From Owenia fusiformis (lineage: Eukaryota; Annelida; Polychaeta; Sabellida; Oweniidae): a stretch of DNA of 64,000 bases. Numbering within the stretch: position 1 is the first letter of the stretch; each line of letters opens with the position of its first letter. The stretch covers positions 11,102,348 through 11,166,347 of the forward strand of contig CAIIXF020000006.1 in assembly GCA_903813345.2 (NCBI GenBank). Reading direction: 5' to 3'. The position numbers and the translations under genes are program-made. A model generated the notes under the pieces. That model was not told where the DNA came from. It ran no database searches and worked only from the letters and a program-made list of their open reading frames with translations. Below are positions 50,656 to 61,759 of the stretch, piece after piece.

Positions 50656-53600
50656 GTAGGTGTAACACTTTTATTTTAGCCTTTTATAAGTGTGTTTTGT
50701 GGATTTATGATAGCTCATTTCAAGTCGCAAAGATTGAAAACAATGTACAGGGTGGTCCAAAAAAAAGTGAACCCCTGCAACAGGCTACAATTTTCTTAAT
50801 ACATGCATGAATTGGCTCATGTTATCACATGTTGTAGAGAAAGGTCTAAAATTTTGGTTGATACCATAATTTATTCTCAGTCTTAAATTTTGAAGAAATT
50901 ACAAGCGTTTAACAAACATGCCTGGAAATTAGATATTGTACAAAAGTTTACAAATGTGATTCACGGAAATTGTTGAAACACATTGGATGATCTTAAACAG
51001 CTTTCAGTTATAGATACAAGTTTAAAATCCTACCATATGACAAAAGGGACACTATTCAAGTAGAAAACACATTTCACACTTTCATTGATCATTTTGAAGC
51101 ATTTTTAACTGTTCAACAGTTCAGGGGTATGTTACCTTCACCAACAGTTAGAGGGGGGTCTCTTATGGAAGGAAGTTGCCCCCCGTGACCAGGAATCAGA
51201 TAACCCCTTCATCAAATATCTTTAAAAAATCAAAAGAAAATCCAATTATCAATGTTTTGAGCCATATATCATTAGAATTGGTCCATGATTTATGAAGATA
51301 TTGACATTTCAAGATCATATAGGGGTATGTTCATGATTTCAATGGAAAATGTTTTCGTCTGTGGAAGCTTAGCACATCTCTTTGGATCACAATAACTTTG
51401 CAACTAACAAATGTAGGATGCTAGTTTTAAGCCATAATGTGCAAGATTTAAGATTGAACAAAGTCAGAAAATATTAGTTCTTTAAGACTGCAGCTTAAAA
51501 AATTCTCGGGGGAAAGGTGTTAAAGGGTTGAAGAATCACGGATGTTGAAAATCACAATTTGTCCATTTTCAGTAATGTTTGGTTAGGGCTTATAATTTCT
51601 GCAAATTTCAAGACTAAGAAAAATGTATGATACCAACATAAATTTTAGACCTTCCTCTACAACATGTGAAAATAAAAAATAATTCCTGCAAGTAATAAGG
51701 GAAATATGGCCAGTTGCAGGGGTTCACTTTTTTTTGGACCACCCTGTATATTCGTAGAATACAAAGTCGCCTGTTAAAGATAATCGCAGGCGTTGAGAAA
51801 ATCTAGGTTTTGTTTATATTTTCGATTTTTTAAAATTTTTTATTTGAAACAAAAAATTCAGGAAGTGTAAAGATTTATGGCTGTAATGCCCATAGATGAC
51901 GAAACTTCAGAAAATTATGAGACAAATTATACCTCATTTTAATTGTCTTGTTATACTCTACCATTCTGACCATAGACTGTATCCTTCGTCTGAATAAATA
52001 TTCAGACTGTAAGTCACCTATTGTAAAATGTGGTGTTGTATAAATGTTACAAATAAGTTTGTTTAATGATAAAATGATTACCTTATGAAGAACTCACAAT
52101 ATTATTTTTTCGTATATTGTCCTCTTACTGAAGATATTCATAAAATGTACAGACGCTTCTTGTAGCGAAGCCATTGATTAGGTCAAGCCATTTTGGCAAT
52201 GCCAATTCTCACGATAAACGAGATTTAGCCAGTGACGTCAGTCTATTTGTAAACAAATAACACGTGGAGCGGGAGCAACATTACGGAAGCGTATTGATAA
52301 ATTCCATTTGTGCGGGAATTTATTAGATCTAGTCATTTATTATCATTATCCCGATTAATTTTCTTCATTTATAGTAAATAGAGCGGAAATATTCATGAAG
52401 AAGGCCGAGGTAATCAAGTGGTCATGTGTTGTCAAAGTTCAAAATTTGCATATCTCGTTTGGATCTCGTGAACTCAAACGTACTTGACATTGATTTCGCG
52501 ATCTACTTATGAACACATCCTGAAGTTTCGGTGAGTCTGAACATTTCATTATTTTATATCAACTTGTACCCGCCTTATACAAATATTTTTGCTTCTAGTT
52601 TAAGATGAACATCTCTTCAACATATTCACCAATTTTCAAGGTGAACATTCTTATAATAAACGAGAAATTAAGGCGACGCTATATTAAATAAAAAGTACAA
52701 AAAATGACTGCAATATTTTTTTGATAAAGACACATGTTTTTAAAATCTGTTTACCTTGTATATGAATTGTGTATCTTGACTAATGAAACATGTCAAAGTT
52801 AACATCACACATAAACGCATTTTTCCAAACTATGAATTGGAGGTGCATGGATCCCCAAAGCTAGCATGAAGAGTGCGAAGTGAGGCTATTTTTTGAAAGT
52901 TTCAAGGAGTAGCCTTGCAACAGTCACACATTTGCAAGAATTCAAAATTTCTAGATATAGTCTTACCTTACCAAGGAACAACGAAGGAGCACGAAAATGT
53001 GTACTTCTTGCATTGTTAGAGTATAATAAAGCTCAAACCATTGTGAATTCTAAATATTTCATGTCCACCATTTTGTTTCCTGGAACTATTTTTTAGTCCA
53101 GAGTTATCTTCATTCATGTTTCCATTGTTTATCATTCATAAAGCCTCTATCATGTATCTATCATGATAATTACACTGTAATAGATAAAACATACAAGTGA
53201 TAATCCATGCCACTTGGTGTAGTCACAAAACTTGCATGAGGATTAATCAGGAAGTCTAGAAGTAGTTCCGGCAAACAAAATGTGGACATGAAATATTTAG
53301 AATTTACAATGGTTTGAGCTTTATTATACTCTAACAATGCAAGAAGTGCACATTTTCATGCTCCTTTGTTGTTCCTGGGAAAGGTAAGATGATTTGTGGA
53401 AATTTTAGACTCTTGCAAATGTGTGACTGTTGCAAGGCTACTCCTTGAAACTTTCAAAAATTAGCCTCACTTCGCACTCTTCATGCTAGCTTTGGGGATC
53501 CATGCACCTCCAATTCATAGTTTGGAAAAATGCGTTTATTTGTGATGTTAACTTTGACATGTTTCATTAGTCAAGATACACAATTCATATACAAGGTAAA

Positions 53601-56600
53601 CAGATTTTAAAAACATGTGTCTTTATCAAAAAAATATGGCAGTCATTTTTTGTACTTTTTATTTAATATAGCGTCGCCTTAATGTGCAAAAAATATCACC
53701 GCGATTTCCATAGAAAATATATCAATCATAACAGACCGAATATTATATTCGGTCTGTTGGATACATACTAATTCTGACCACTAAGCGGTTTTCACAATAT
53801 TGATATTTCATCAGCGGGAGCTTCCACAGGATCTTGTAGCACCTTATATGGTATTGTTTATGATGACTGATATGGGGCTTTATATAGATAGAGAAGGATT
53901 ATAACGCGGACAAATTTCGAAAACTGGAAGTAAAAAAAATATATGAATTATTGGTCAGAATTTTATAATTAGGGTCTCATTTTGAAAAAAAATCTTTCTT
54001 CTGTAAGATAAATGTCACTGCCTAACATTTAGATAAATTTAAATAAAAGAGTTTCTTTACTTTCTGATACACATGCTAGGGACCGTTAGGTGCTGTACAA
54101 CAAAAACTCACCTTTATAGCGATTTCTCCCCAAATCTTTCGCCAATCAACTTGTCCTTTACTCGTAGAATCATTGACCCACTAGAGATTTGTAGGGATGC
54201 TGCGCTTATGCTGTTCAGCCTGTAAAAATATGTTATTTTGCCGTTTTAAAAATGAAATGTGATTTCGTAGATATTTTGGCAAATTCTAGCGGCCATCTTT
54301 GTGAATAATTATGACGTAAATTTTGAACCAATCAAATTGCAGAACCCCGGAGAAGAGCGAAATTCATAATATCTATTTATGATTTAAAATAGATTTGGGC
54401 AGTAAAACATTAAAAAAAACAAAAGATAAATATATATTTTTGTTTATTAACTATTTACATAATTTTTAATAGCCCCTTTCTATATAGAATTATGAAAGGT
54501 CAGACGGGTCAAGTTTACTACGTCATTATTTCAAGATGGTGGCAGAGATTCGTATCAAACAGTCGTATTTTTAAAATTAGTATGCTTTTACACATTTTTG
54601 AACAATAATAGTACAATTGGAACAGCGTATACCATTGCGTATGTGTGTATTACAACTGGATCAAACCAGAGATCAATCGACGAAACATTGAGGGAGAAAT
54701 CGATCGATAAGGTAAACTATGAAAAATATGTCTGTACAGGACTTCATGGTCTGATGCTAAGGTAACAGATAAGACGAAAAAATCATATTTGCAGCGTGTC
54801 TACAAGTAATATAATGACATGTATGTTGCCGCTAAATAATTTTTCTTAAAAATGAGACCCTTATTGTGGAATTCTGAACAATAGTTTTTTTTATTTTTTC
54901 ATTTACAGAACCCGGAAGTAGTGAAGTGTTATTACCCTTATTACTTATACTATAGGGCCTATCATAGTGCTCATCTCATATCATAGTGCTACATGTCTCT
55001 GTGTCCAAATCTGAAGGATGGCTTCAATGATTCAAAAAATGTGACCGCGCATAACAATGATATTTGGACACATGGCTCGTGGAAAAAGATTGGGTGTCCC
55101 ATCTTGAATGTTTACTGAGCTTCTGATCCTAATCTACAAAAGAATTTTGCTATCATCCATGGTAATGCCCACTGTTAAAGTTGCGATGCATTAGAAATAG
55201 CTTTTCCCAGAATCGTAGATATTTCAATAGTTTAGCCTACAGATTCCAACCATATCGTTTGTTATAATCTTTGTCTCGTATCTAGATCTATCTGTAGCTC
55301 AAAAAATCATTTGAATGTTATGGTAACCCTGCAATTCATGAGATCAGACTGGTGTCTTCACTTCGAGAACATACATGTCCATGATTTGGGAGGCCTGGTT
55401 AGTTGTTTTGGTGCATGACATTTGTCCTCGTCACTTATAGACAGTATTTTATTATACTGAGCATGCAACATTTAACCAAGTTTCTGGGTACCACAGAGAG
55501 TATACACAAATATAACAACACATACATTATAGATTCCATAGCCTCTATTACATCTGGAAAAGAATAGTCGGGGATACTCTCACTATCGTTTGATAAAGAA
55601 AGACTCAGAATGCCTGTATTACTGTACTCTGTGCGCATCTAGTTGCTACGAGTCTAGTTATAAACTACCCTCTGCCTAGTATAGATAATATTACAGTTTA
55701 GCAACCCTGCCCCCACGATCGGTACCTGTGACAGCCGAGGTTATAAATCTTTTCAAATCTACCATGCTGACCTTTTCTCAATCAATTAGCGAACTGGAAG
55801 GAACACATACTAAATGCGCGGTCACATATAGAAAGTCATCCATATTTTGACGACGAGCTCTGATTGGCTCGGTGAGATCAGAGACTTATTGTAAACGGAA
55901 AGAGTGAAGATGAAGCTCTCTTTTAAGATATGAAGCTAATGAATACAAAGGGTAATATTACTGGTACTTTTCTAATCTTTATTTCACGAGTTGTAGGCAG
56001 AATTTTCTCAATATTTTTATCACAAATATATGTCAGTATCATATGTATCAGGAAATCTCCACATGACCAACCAGAAGTACCATACTAATATTTATTTGTT
56101 GCATTCAGAATTTGGTCAGACTTTTCCCGATGTGCATCGATGTTTACTATTGAAAATTGTGATGCATCGATGTACCATTATGGCACATCGCAACACTACT
56201 ATTGTTACATAAATTGAATGGTGATAGAAGCGTTATTTAATTTTTGAATTATTTCAATTGTCTTTGTAAAACTTTATTAAGCCACAGTGTTGGAGGATAC
56301 AAAATGACTTTAAAATGATGTGAAATATAAACGTTCAATCAAAAGTTAGTTGTATTCGCATGTTTATATTTAAATTACAGCAAAGTATGAGTCATTGCCA
56401 ATCAAGGAAACAATATATTTCAGTTTCACATTATGATCATGCTATAACTTTGTGTGAATAGCGATGCAAGTAACCTTTACATTCCTATTCCACATGCTAT
56501 GCTTTTCTTTTTATTTCAATGACCGACACATAATCATACAACTTACTTTGAATGATGTTTCTCATTGCCCACGCTCTGTGTTTTTCATGATATTATATTA

Positions 56601-59600
56601 TGAATGCCGTTTGTCATTCCCTATGATGAATGTTTGGCCTTTACCCGAAATAATAAATGTTGCTTGCACATCTTAGTCATTGTAAATGCCAGAATAATTT
56701 TATATGGATTCCAATGAAAATGACTGCATCCATTGCAGTCTTTAATATTTCACATGCAATATGAGCAACATGCCTGTAGCCAGCTTTTTGTAAAGGGGGA
56801 GGGCTTGAACCCTTCCCCCTGCCCATAATAAAAAATTCCATGCTAAACCAACAACTTGGGCGACCCTGAAAATTCAGAGGGTGGAACAACAAATTCTTTT
56901 AAATAATGCTCAAAATTCAAAACAATGCCCAATAATTCCAGTTTTCTATCTAAATTGTCATATTTTTGTGGAGAGGAGCAGATTTTAGGCCCCAAAATTA
57001 GAAAAAGAAAGAAATATGTTCAAGATTGCACGAGCCCCCAACCCTCCTCCCTCCAGTCACCCTGGATATGGGCCTGAGTAATACAAAGACAGACGTCAGA
57101 CAAAAATGTGCGTGCACGTTATTTGAAAAAAGAAATAACTTCAGTAAGCATGATGGTCTTCGAAAAGGCTCTGTTAGATTAGATGAATCAAAGCTACAAA
57201 AACCAAATTAAGTCTCCTGTTTAAAACGCCCTATTCTTCACTAAATTGGTTAGATTCTAGGTTTGCTCAGTAACATATTTCTCCTTATATCGAGAATGAC
57301 CAGAATAGTGAAACCAATTGTTAAAAATTCTTAATACTTCTGGTAGAATGCGCATCAGTTTCTTTATGAAAACTAAGACTTGACTTCATTATCTAGCTGG
57401 TAATGAAATATATTTTGAAAAAGATATACTGTCTGTTTGTGCAACAGTGGTTGATATTCTTCCATATTACAGAATTTACAGTGTATGCTTAGGCAAATTA
57501 GACAGGTGTACTGAATTTTATGTATTTTTGTTGTTGTAGTAAACAGTGAGGCCAATGCTAGGCGAATAAACCTGGTAGAACAGGCATTTGGGACCTCAGG
57601 ACAGGTAAGCAACTTTATTCACTTCATCTTCACATTTTTTACTATTATAAGTGAATGATATTCACTTTTGCGAAAATTCAAAATAGTAGATTGCAACAGT
57701 CAGAGGGTCGTTTGTTTCACTGGTGAGTTTTCACTGTGCTTGAAACAAAAGTGATCTCAGTGAAAGGAATTAAGGGCTAAAGGGAGCAATTCAAGAGTCT
57801 TAAGTCAGATTGCCATATAAACTACAGTTATTCAGTAAGTGGAAGTCTGAATAACATTTTAGATCAATGGATTGCCCCATACAGTACTGTTCCCTGGAGA
57901 ATATTGTTAATATTTCAACTCATATATAGCAAAATTACTCCAACCAGCCAAATTATTTAGAATTATGATTTTAACATGGAAATACCTTCCTGCTCATAAA
58001 ACCCCTTGTAATTGGAGCAAATGTAATTTGTAAGTATATAATTATGTATATGTTTCAGTCATTGGTTCAGACAGGACGTGTGCTCGTTGGGGAAGGGGTT
58101 CTTACTAAAATGTGCAGGAAGGGAACTAAACCAAGGCAATTCTTCTTATTTAATGATGTTTTAGTCTATGGCAATATTGTGATAGCCAAAAAGAAGGTAA
58201 GCTATTAAAGCAGTAGTATTCATACACTTCATGTATTTATTAACTTGGTTTGTTATGTCACCACCAGAAGTGGTTATGTATTGTCTCCTAACTTTTTTAT
58301 GGACAGTGTTTGGCATTCAATGGTTGGTTTTCAGTGGTTAGTGCTTGGTGTCTGTGACAAATGGCAGGTGATGCATTTCACATGTCAATGCCTTCTTATG
58401 TATTACATTATGCTGTTCAATCTTCAAAACTGTAAACATCCAGTGAACATGTTACATGATTTACAAATGTACCTGTCGAATTGAACCCGTCCCAATATTA
58501 TTTTTCATAGAATTTTAGAATTAAATCTGTGTAAAAAATGTAAGTTTGATCATAATTTTAACATCTCAGAATGAACCCAACTATCTGTAAGCAAACTTAC
58601 AGCTATGCATTTAAGCCAGGAGATTCAATATTTTTCTGTATATTACAGTATAACAAGCAGCACATAATTCCCCTAGAAGATGTAACCCTCACCCCAGTGG
58701 ATGATGAAGGCAGTAAGTGAACAGCATACACTTTCTAATTTCATATTGTCTAATTATTTGTGACTGAGAAAAACTGTGTCTAAGGTCGATTGAACTAATT
58801 ATTTGAAAAATCAAAATACATGTAGGAATATTCATGCTTATGAAATCTAGTGCAATTAACTCACTCGAAATGTTGAGACATGCGCAGAGCTCTATTTAGT
58901 GATATTTTCATTTCAAATATGGCGGCCAATCCGATATCTGACGACCCTTACAAAGAATCTAGGCAGTGTGCATTTTTACCGCCTGTGAGATAACAAGTGG
59001 AATTTAGTAGTTGTTTTGTGTTTTATTATCATTCTGCATCGTAATTCTATGTGATGTGGTGTTGAAATGTCAGCAGAAATACATATCCATACGATAATTG
59101 AGTGAATCAGATAACAGATTTTTCGAAAACCCGTCTCGTGCTAAGAGTGTAAAAACTTGTATTAACATGCTCATAAGTGCCAATGTGCACATCAATGTCA
59201 AGCTAAATCAATGTTGTGTCTAAAACAGGTACCTGATCTACTCAAAACAGCTTGTCATTCACGTATACACGCTTAGCAAACACGGCGAAATGATCTGAAT
59301 CTTAGAATTTCGTTCGAGAGCTAGTAATGTTTGCTCCTGTCTTCGTCATAAGTGTTCATCAGACTTCACGCATGCTCATGAGAAAAACCATCAACCAATA
59401 ACGTTTATAAATCAATTTTGCGCATGCGCCTTACAACGGTAAACAAATTCGTATTTATAAACGAACCAATTTGAGATAACCCGATGTCAGTCGGAGAAAT
59501 CTGACGAACTACGAAAGTCACTTCAAAAAATCAAATGCGGACTGACGGCGCATTCTACTATGTTTGGATCTAAGATTTTCAGTATAGATAAAGTCTTTTA

Positions 59601-61759
59601 TGATCTTTCGAATGAGGTTAGTCTCTAGTTCGAAAGACAATCGTATCAACTTGAACAAAAGTTGAGTTTTGACGAAAAATTTTAACATGCGCAGAAGTCC
59701 CATTTTCGTTGTACCATATTGACTGAACTGATTTCTCATTTCCTCTTCTACTTGGTAACGACCAGACTTAGGAAATAGACTAAATATTGGGCAACAAAAT
59801 ACAGTTACTTAATTCACTAGTAATCATTTACACATGCAGAATGGAAGGTTAAGACTAAATTGATCATTGTGTTATTACTTGCCTTTTTAATTGAGAATGT
59901 GCTGATATATTTCAGATTTACGTAATGGTTGGCAGATCAAGAGTCCGTTCAAGTCATTCACAGTCTATGCTGCTACAGCCACTGAGAAAACTGAATGGAT
60001 GGCCCACATAAACAAATGTGTGCAAGACCTTCTCACTAAAAGTAGGGAAATCTGCTATTAAATTGAGAAATGTCACAAAAAACATTTATTCACTTTTTGA
60101 GATCAGATCACTAAGAGGGAAGGAACACCTATCAGTATTCTAATTGTAAAATAACAAATATGGTCTCAGTACAATATTAGGTAATTTCATGTTTTTTTAT
60201 GAGGAGGCAGGAATGTATCTGCAAACCATCCCTTTCCAATTCAAATGCAAGAATTTAAGAAAATTCATCGAAACTGTTTTTGTCTGAAAAACATTTCTTG
60301 GCTAACTGGTCCAAATATTGACCAACAATGGAAACCCAAATTTTTCCCTGGCCTTACAGTTTCCTGTTGTATTGTAGGAGGCAAGGCCAAGTCAGATATG
60401 GAGGATTCTCCAGTGTGGGTACCTGACAAACAAGCCACACACTGTATGCACTGCAAGAAATCTGAGTTCACTGTGCTCAATAGGAGGGTGAGTGAAATCT
60501 ACTGAAAAACATTAACACATTCCTTGGAGGTTGAATAAGTTGGAAGTGATTTGAATAGACAAATTTTGCTTATTCCGAGAAACGAAGCGACACACAATTT
60601 TGTTACATTTTAGTATTTCTGTTACTGATTGATCTGATTAGTAAAGCAATAAAAAATTCAATTATTATGAGCTTTGTGAAATCATCTTGATAATGCCTTT
60701 ATGCAAGCCTCATTCCTGTTTCAGCATCACTGTAGGAAGTGTGGAATGGTTGCATGTAGCAACTGTACTAGTAAAAAATGGCTGTTTCCCCAACAGTCAT
60801 CCAAGCCTCTACGTATTTGCCTCACCTGCTATGACCAACTTGCTAATGCTCCCAATGCTGAGCAAGGTAAGTTTTATGTCATCACAAAGATGTGATGACA
60901 TATTGTTATAGTCACCATTTTTGAGACCTGTTTGTTGTCACCATTTGGTATTTGTGACATAATTCATTGTCTCTGAAGGAGAAACCTTGGTATTTGCGAT
61001 TATTTTGGCAATAGACTTTAAAATGCTTATACAAATTAATGCATTATTAGACCAAACATCTTTTTTGATCTGGGATCATAAAACTGCACCAGATGATCAA
61101 TTAAAGTTGCCGCTAATGATTTTTATAAAACTTTTGCAATCGATTGCATGTCTATTATTGTTAACTGAAGGAATAAATATATGTATATTAAAAAAATCAA
61201 CTCAAAGTAAAACTATATAAAACTTTATTCACAACTGCTTAATTTCATACTATAATATATTCCAGAAAAAGCTGCCCAAGCCCCTGCTGGCCAGAATTAT
61301 GATTCTGATTCCTCTGATGACGAAGATGATGACGTACCTAATGATGCAGAAAATAGTGATCAGGTAGAATCTGTTATTTATTGTTATAAGAAATAAGCTT
61401 AGGGGGTCATCTCATATATTTTGCAGTTATAACCTTAATCATGTTTGTTTATTGGTAAGAGGCTTTTTGTAAATTAAATTTTATAAGGGAGAGCATTTTC
61501 AACTTCAAAAAAGTTGATTCACAAGGTTGGGTGGATGGATTGTTCAGCACTGTTCATAAATGTGATTGAATTATGTCATCTTACCAAAGGGTGAAAGTTG
61601 AATGAATTTAATAAGGATTTTATTACAGATTTTACAGTTATATTGTGTTACACCATTTTAAATCTAACTCTTGTGATAAATAATGAATATATTGTATGAC
61701 ATATCCTTTTTCAGCCAACCTTTTATGAAAACAAAAATCACGGAGCTACAAAAACGTGA
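50640..61759 (+). CDS. PLEKHF2: phafin (PH and FYVE domain protein), complete nine-exon CDS
   Basis: The CDS joins 50640-50655, 57540-57604, 58059-58196, 58649-58712, 59916-60041, 60378-60487, 60725-60866, 61266-61363 and 61715-61759 into 267 codons (human PLEKHF2 has 249). Phafins bind PI3P on endosomes and lysosomes and act in endosome fusion and autophagy. MVDRL and NSEANARR open the protein. A PH domain spans about 35-131 (GEGVLTKMCRK, RQFFLFNDVLVYGNI, YAATATEKTEWM). A FYVE finger spans about 149-215 with WVPD, RRHHCRKCG, RIC and four CxxC pairs (159/162, 176/179, 184/187, 205/208). An acidic tail follows (DSDSSDDEDDD), like the polyD tail known to restrain the PH domain in human phafin-2. 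All borders are GT..AG and frames join exactly. It is closer to PLEKHF2 than PLEKHF1 and may represent the pre-duplication gene. Confidence 0.95.
50748..51746. mobile_element. 999-bp Tc1/mariner-type non-autonomous element
   Basis: The ends CAGGGTGGTCCAAAAAAAAG and complement are flanked by TA. The inverted similarity continues for about 170 bp on each side (for example CACATGTTGTAGAG with GGTCTAAAATTT). The interior has no ORF. It starts only 92 bp after PLEKHF exon 1. Confidence 0.88.
52668..53682. mobile_element. 1,015-bp palindromic element with about 430-bp arms
   Basis: The left arm 52668-53105 and right arm 53240-53682 are inverted near-identical copies, with ends TTAAGGCGACGCTATATTAA and complement. 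The loop is about 135 bp. TTAA at both tips could be a TTAA target or part of the arm. No ORF of note. In PLEKHF intron 1. Confidence 0.88.
53731..53758. repeat. short hairpin CAGACCGAATA / TATTCGGTCTG
   Basis: The 11-12-bp arms around a few AT bases could form a stem. It lies just outside the 1-kb palindrome. Confidence 0.6.
53899..54930. mobile_element. TIR element of about 1 kb
   Basis: The left end (53905-53990) and the reverse complement of the right end (54845-54930) share ATTGKTCAGAATT, AGGGTCTCATTTT and an A-rich block with some gaps. The interior is unique AT-rich DNA. The exact ends are uncertain. Confidence 0.6.
55889..55954 (+). mobile_element. 75-79-bp miniature element, diverged copy 4
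   Basis: It retains GATGAAGCTCTCTTTTAAGA, ATGAAT-like words and the end ACAAAGGGTA. The left end is degraded and no target duplication was seen. It lies in PLEKHF intron 1. Confidence 0.55.
56771..57077. repeat. repeat with GCCTGTAGCCAG...CCTGGATATGGGC ends
   Basis: The stretch begins TGCCTGTAGCCAGC, has G- and C-rich blocks near both ends (GGGGGAGGGC, CCCCCAACCCTCC) and ends CACCCTGGATATGGGC. The pattern resembles the G/C-run element class seen at 27-29 kb, but I cannot align it to those copies. Confidence 0.35.
57540..57604 (+). CDS. PLEKHF2: PLEKHF exon 2
   Basis: It encodes residues up to 27 (NSEANARRINLVEQAFGTSG then Q), matching the conserved N-terminal helix before the PH domain. The acceptor is TTGTTGTAG and the donor GTAAGC. 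Confidence 0.92.
58059..58196 (+). CDS. PLEKHF2: PLEKHF exon 3, first half of PH domain
   Basis: It holds 46 codons in phase 0, residues 28-73, with GRVLVGEGVLTKMCRK and RQFFLFNDVLVYGNIVI. These are the beta strands and basic loop that contact phosphoinositide. The donor is GTAAGC. Confidence 0.96.
58649..58712 (+). CDS. PLEKHF2: PLEKHF exon 4
   Basis: It encodes residues 74-94 (YNKQHIIPLEDVTL...) and one base of codon 95. The acceptor is TATTACAG and the donor GTAAGT. Confidence 0.93.
59916..60041 (+). CDS. PLEKHF2: PLEKHF exon 5, second half of PH domain
   Basis: It encodes residues 95-136 with NGWQIKSP, VYAATATEKTEWM and HINKCV, the conserved C-terminal helix of the PH fold. The donor GTAGGG is weak. 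Reading on gives TKSREICY then a stop at 60059, so the splice is needed to reach the FYVE exons. Confidence 0.92.
60378..60487 (+). CDS. PLEKHF2: PLEKHF exon 6, start of FYVE finger
   Basis: It encodes residues 137-173, including WVPD (the WxxD FYVE motif) and CMHC, and ends RR just before HHC. The acceptor is ATTGTAG and the donor GTGAGT. The surrounding 86-codon frame starts inside the intron and is not the true start. Confidence 0.94.
60725..60866 (+). CDS. PLEKHF2: PLEKHF exon 7, core of FYVE finger
   Basis: It encodes residues 174-220: HHCRKCG, ACSNC, RICLTCYDQ. With exon 6 it completes eight zinc-binding Cys and the R(R)HHCRxCG signature for PI3P. The acceptor is CTGTTTCAG and the donor GTAAGT. 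Confidence 0.96.
61266..61363 (+). CDS. PLEKHF2: PLEKHF exon 8, acidic tail
   Basis: It encodes residues 221-253 with DSDSSDDEDDDVP, equivalent to the polyacidic C-terminus of phafin-2. Without splicing at CAG|GTAGAA the frame would end about ten codons later at TAA, which gives a possible alternative C-terminus. Confidence 0.9.
61715..61759 (+). CDS. PLEKHF2: PLEKHF exon 9, last coding exon
   Basis: Fourteen codons and TGA (PTFYENKNHGATKT) follow a strong polypyrimidine acceptor CTTTTTCAG. The choice over intron retention rests on the splice signal; no conserved motif confirms it. Confidence 0.65.
   Translation, partial: PTFYENKNHGATKT

Noticed and set aside
60265-60505. 86-codon plus and 71-codon minus ORFs
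   Set aside because: The plus frame is exon 6 of PLEKHF extended into the intron, and the minus frame is its shadow.
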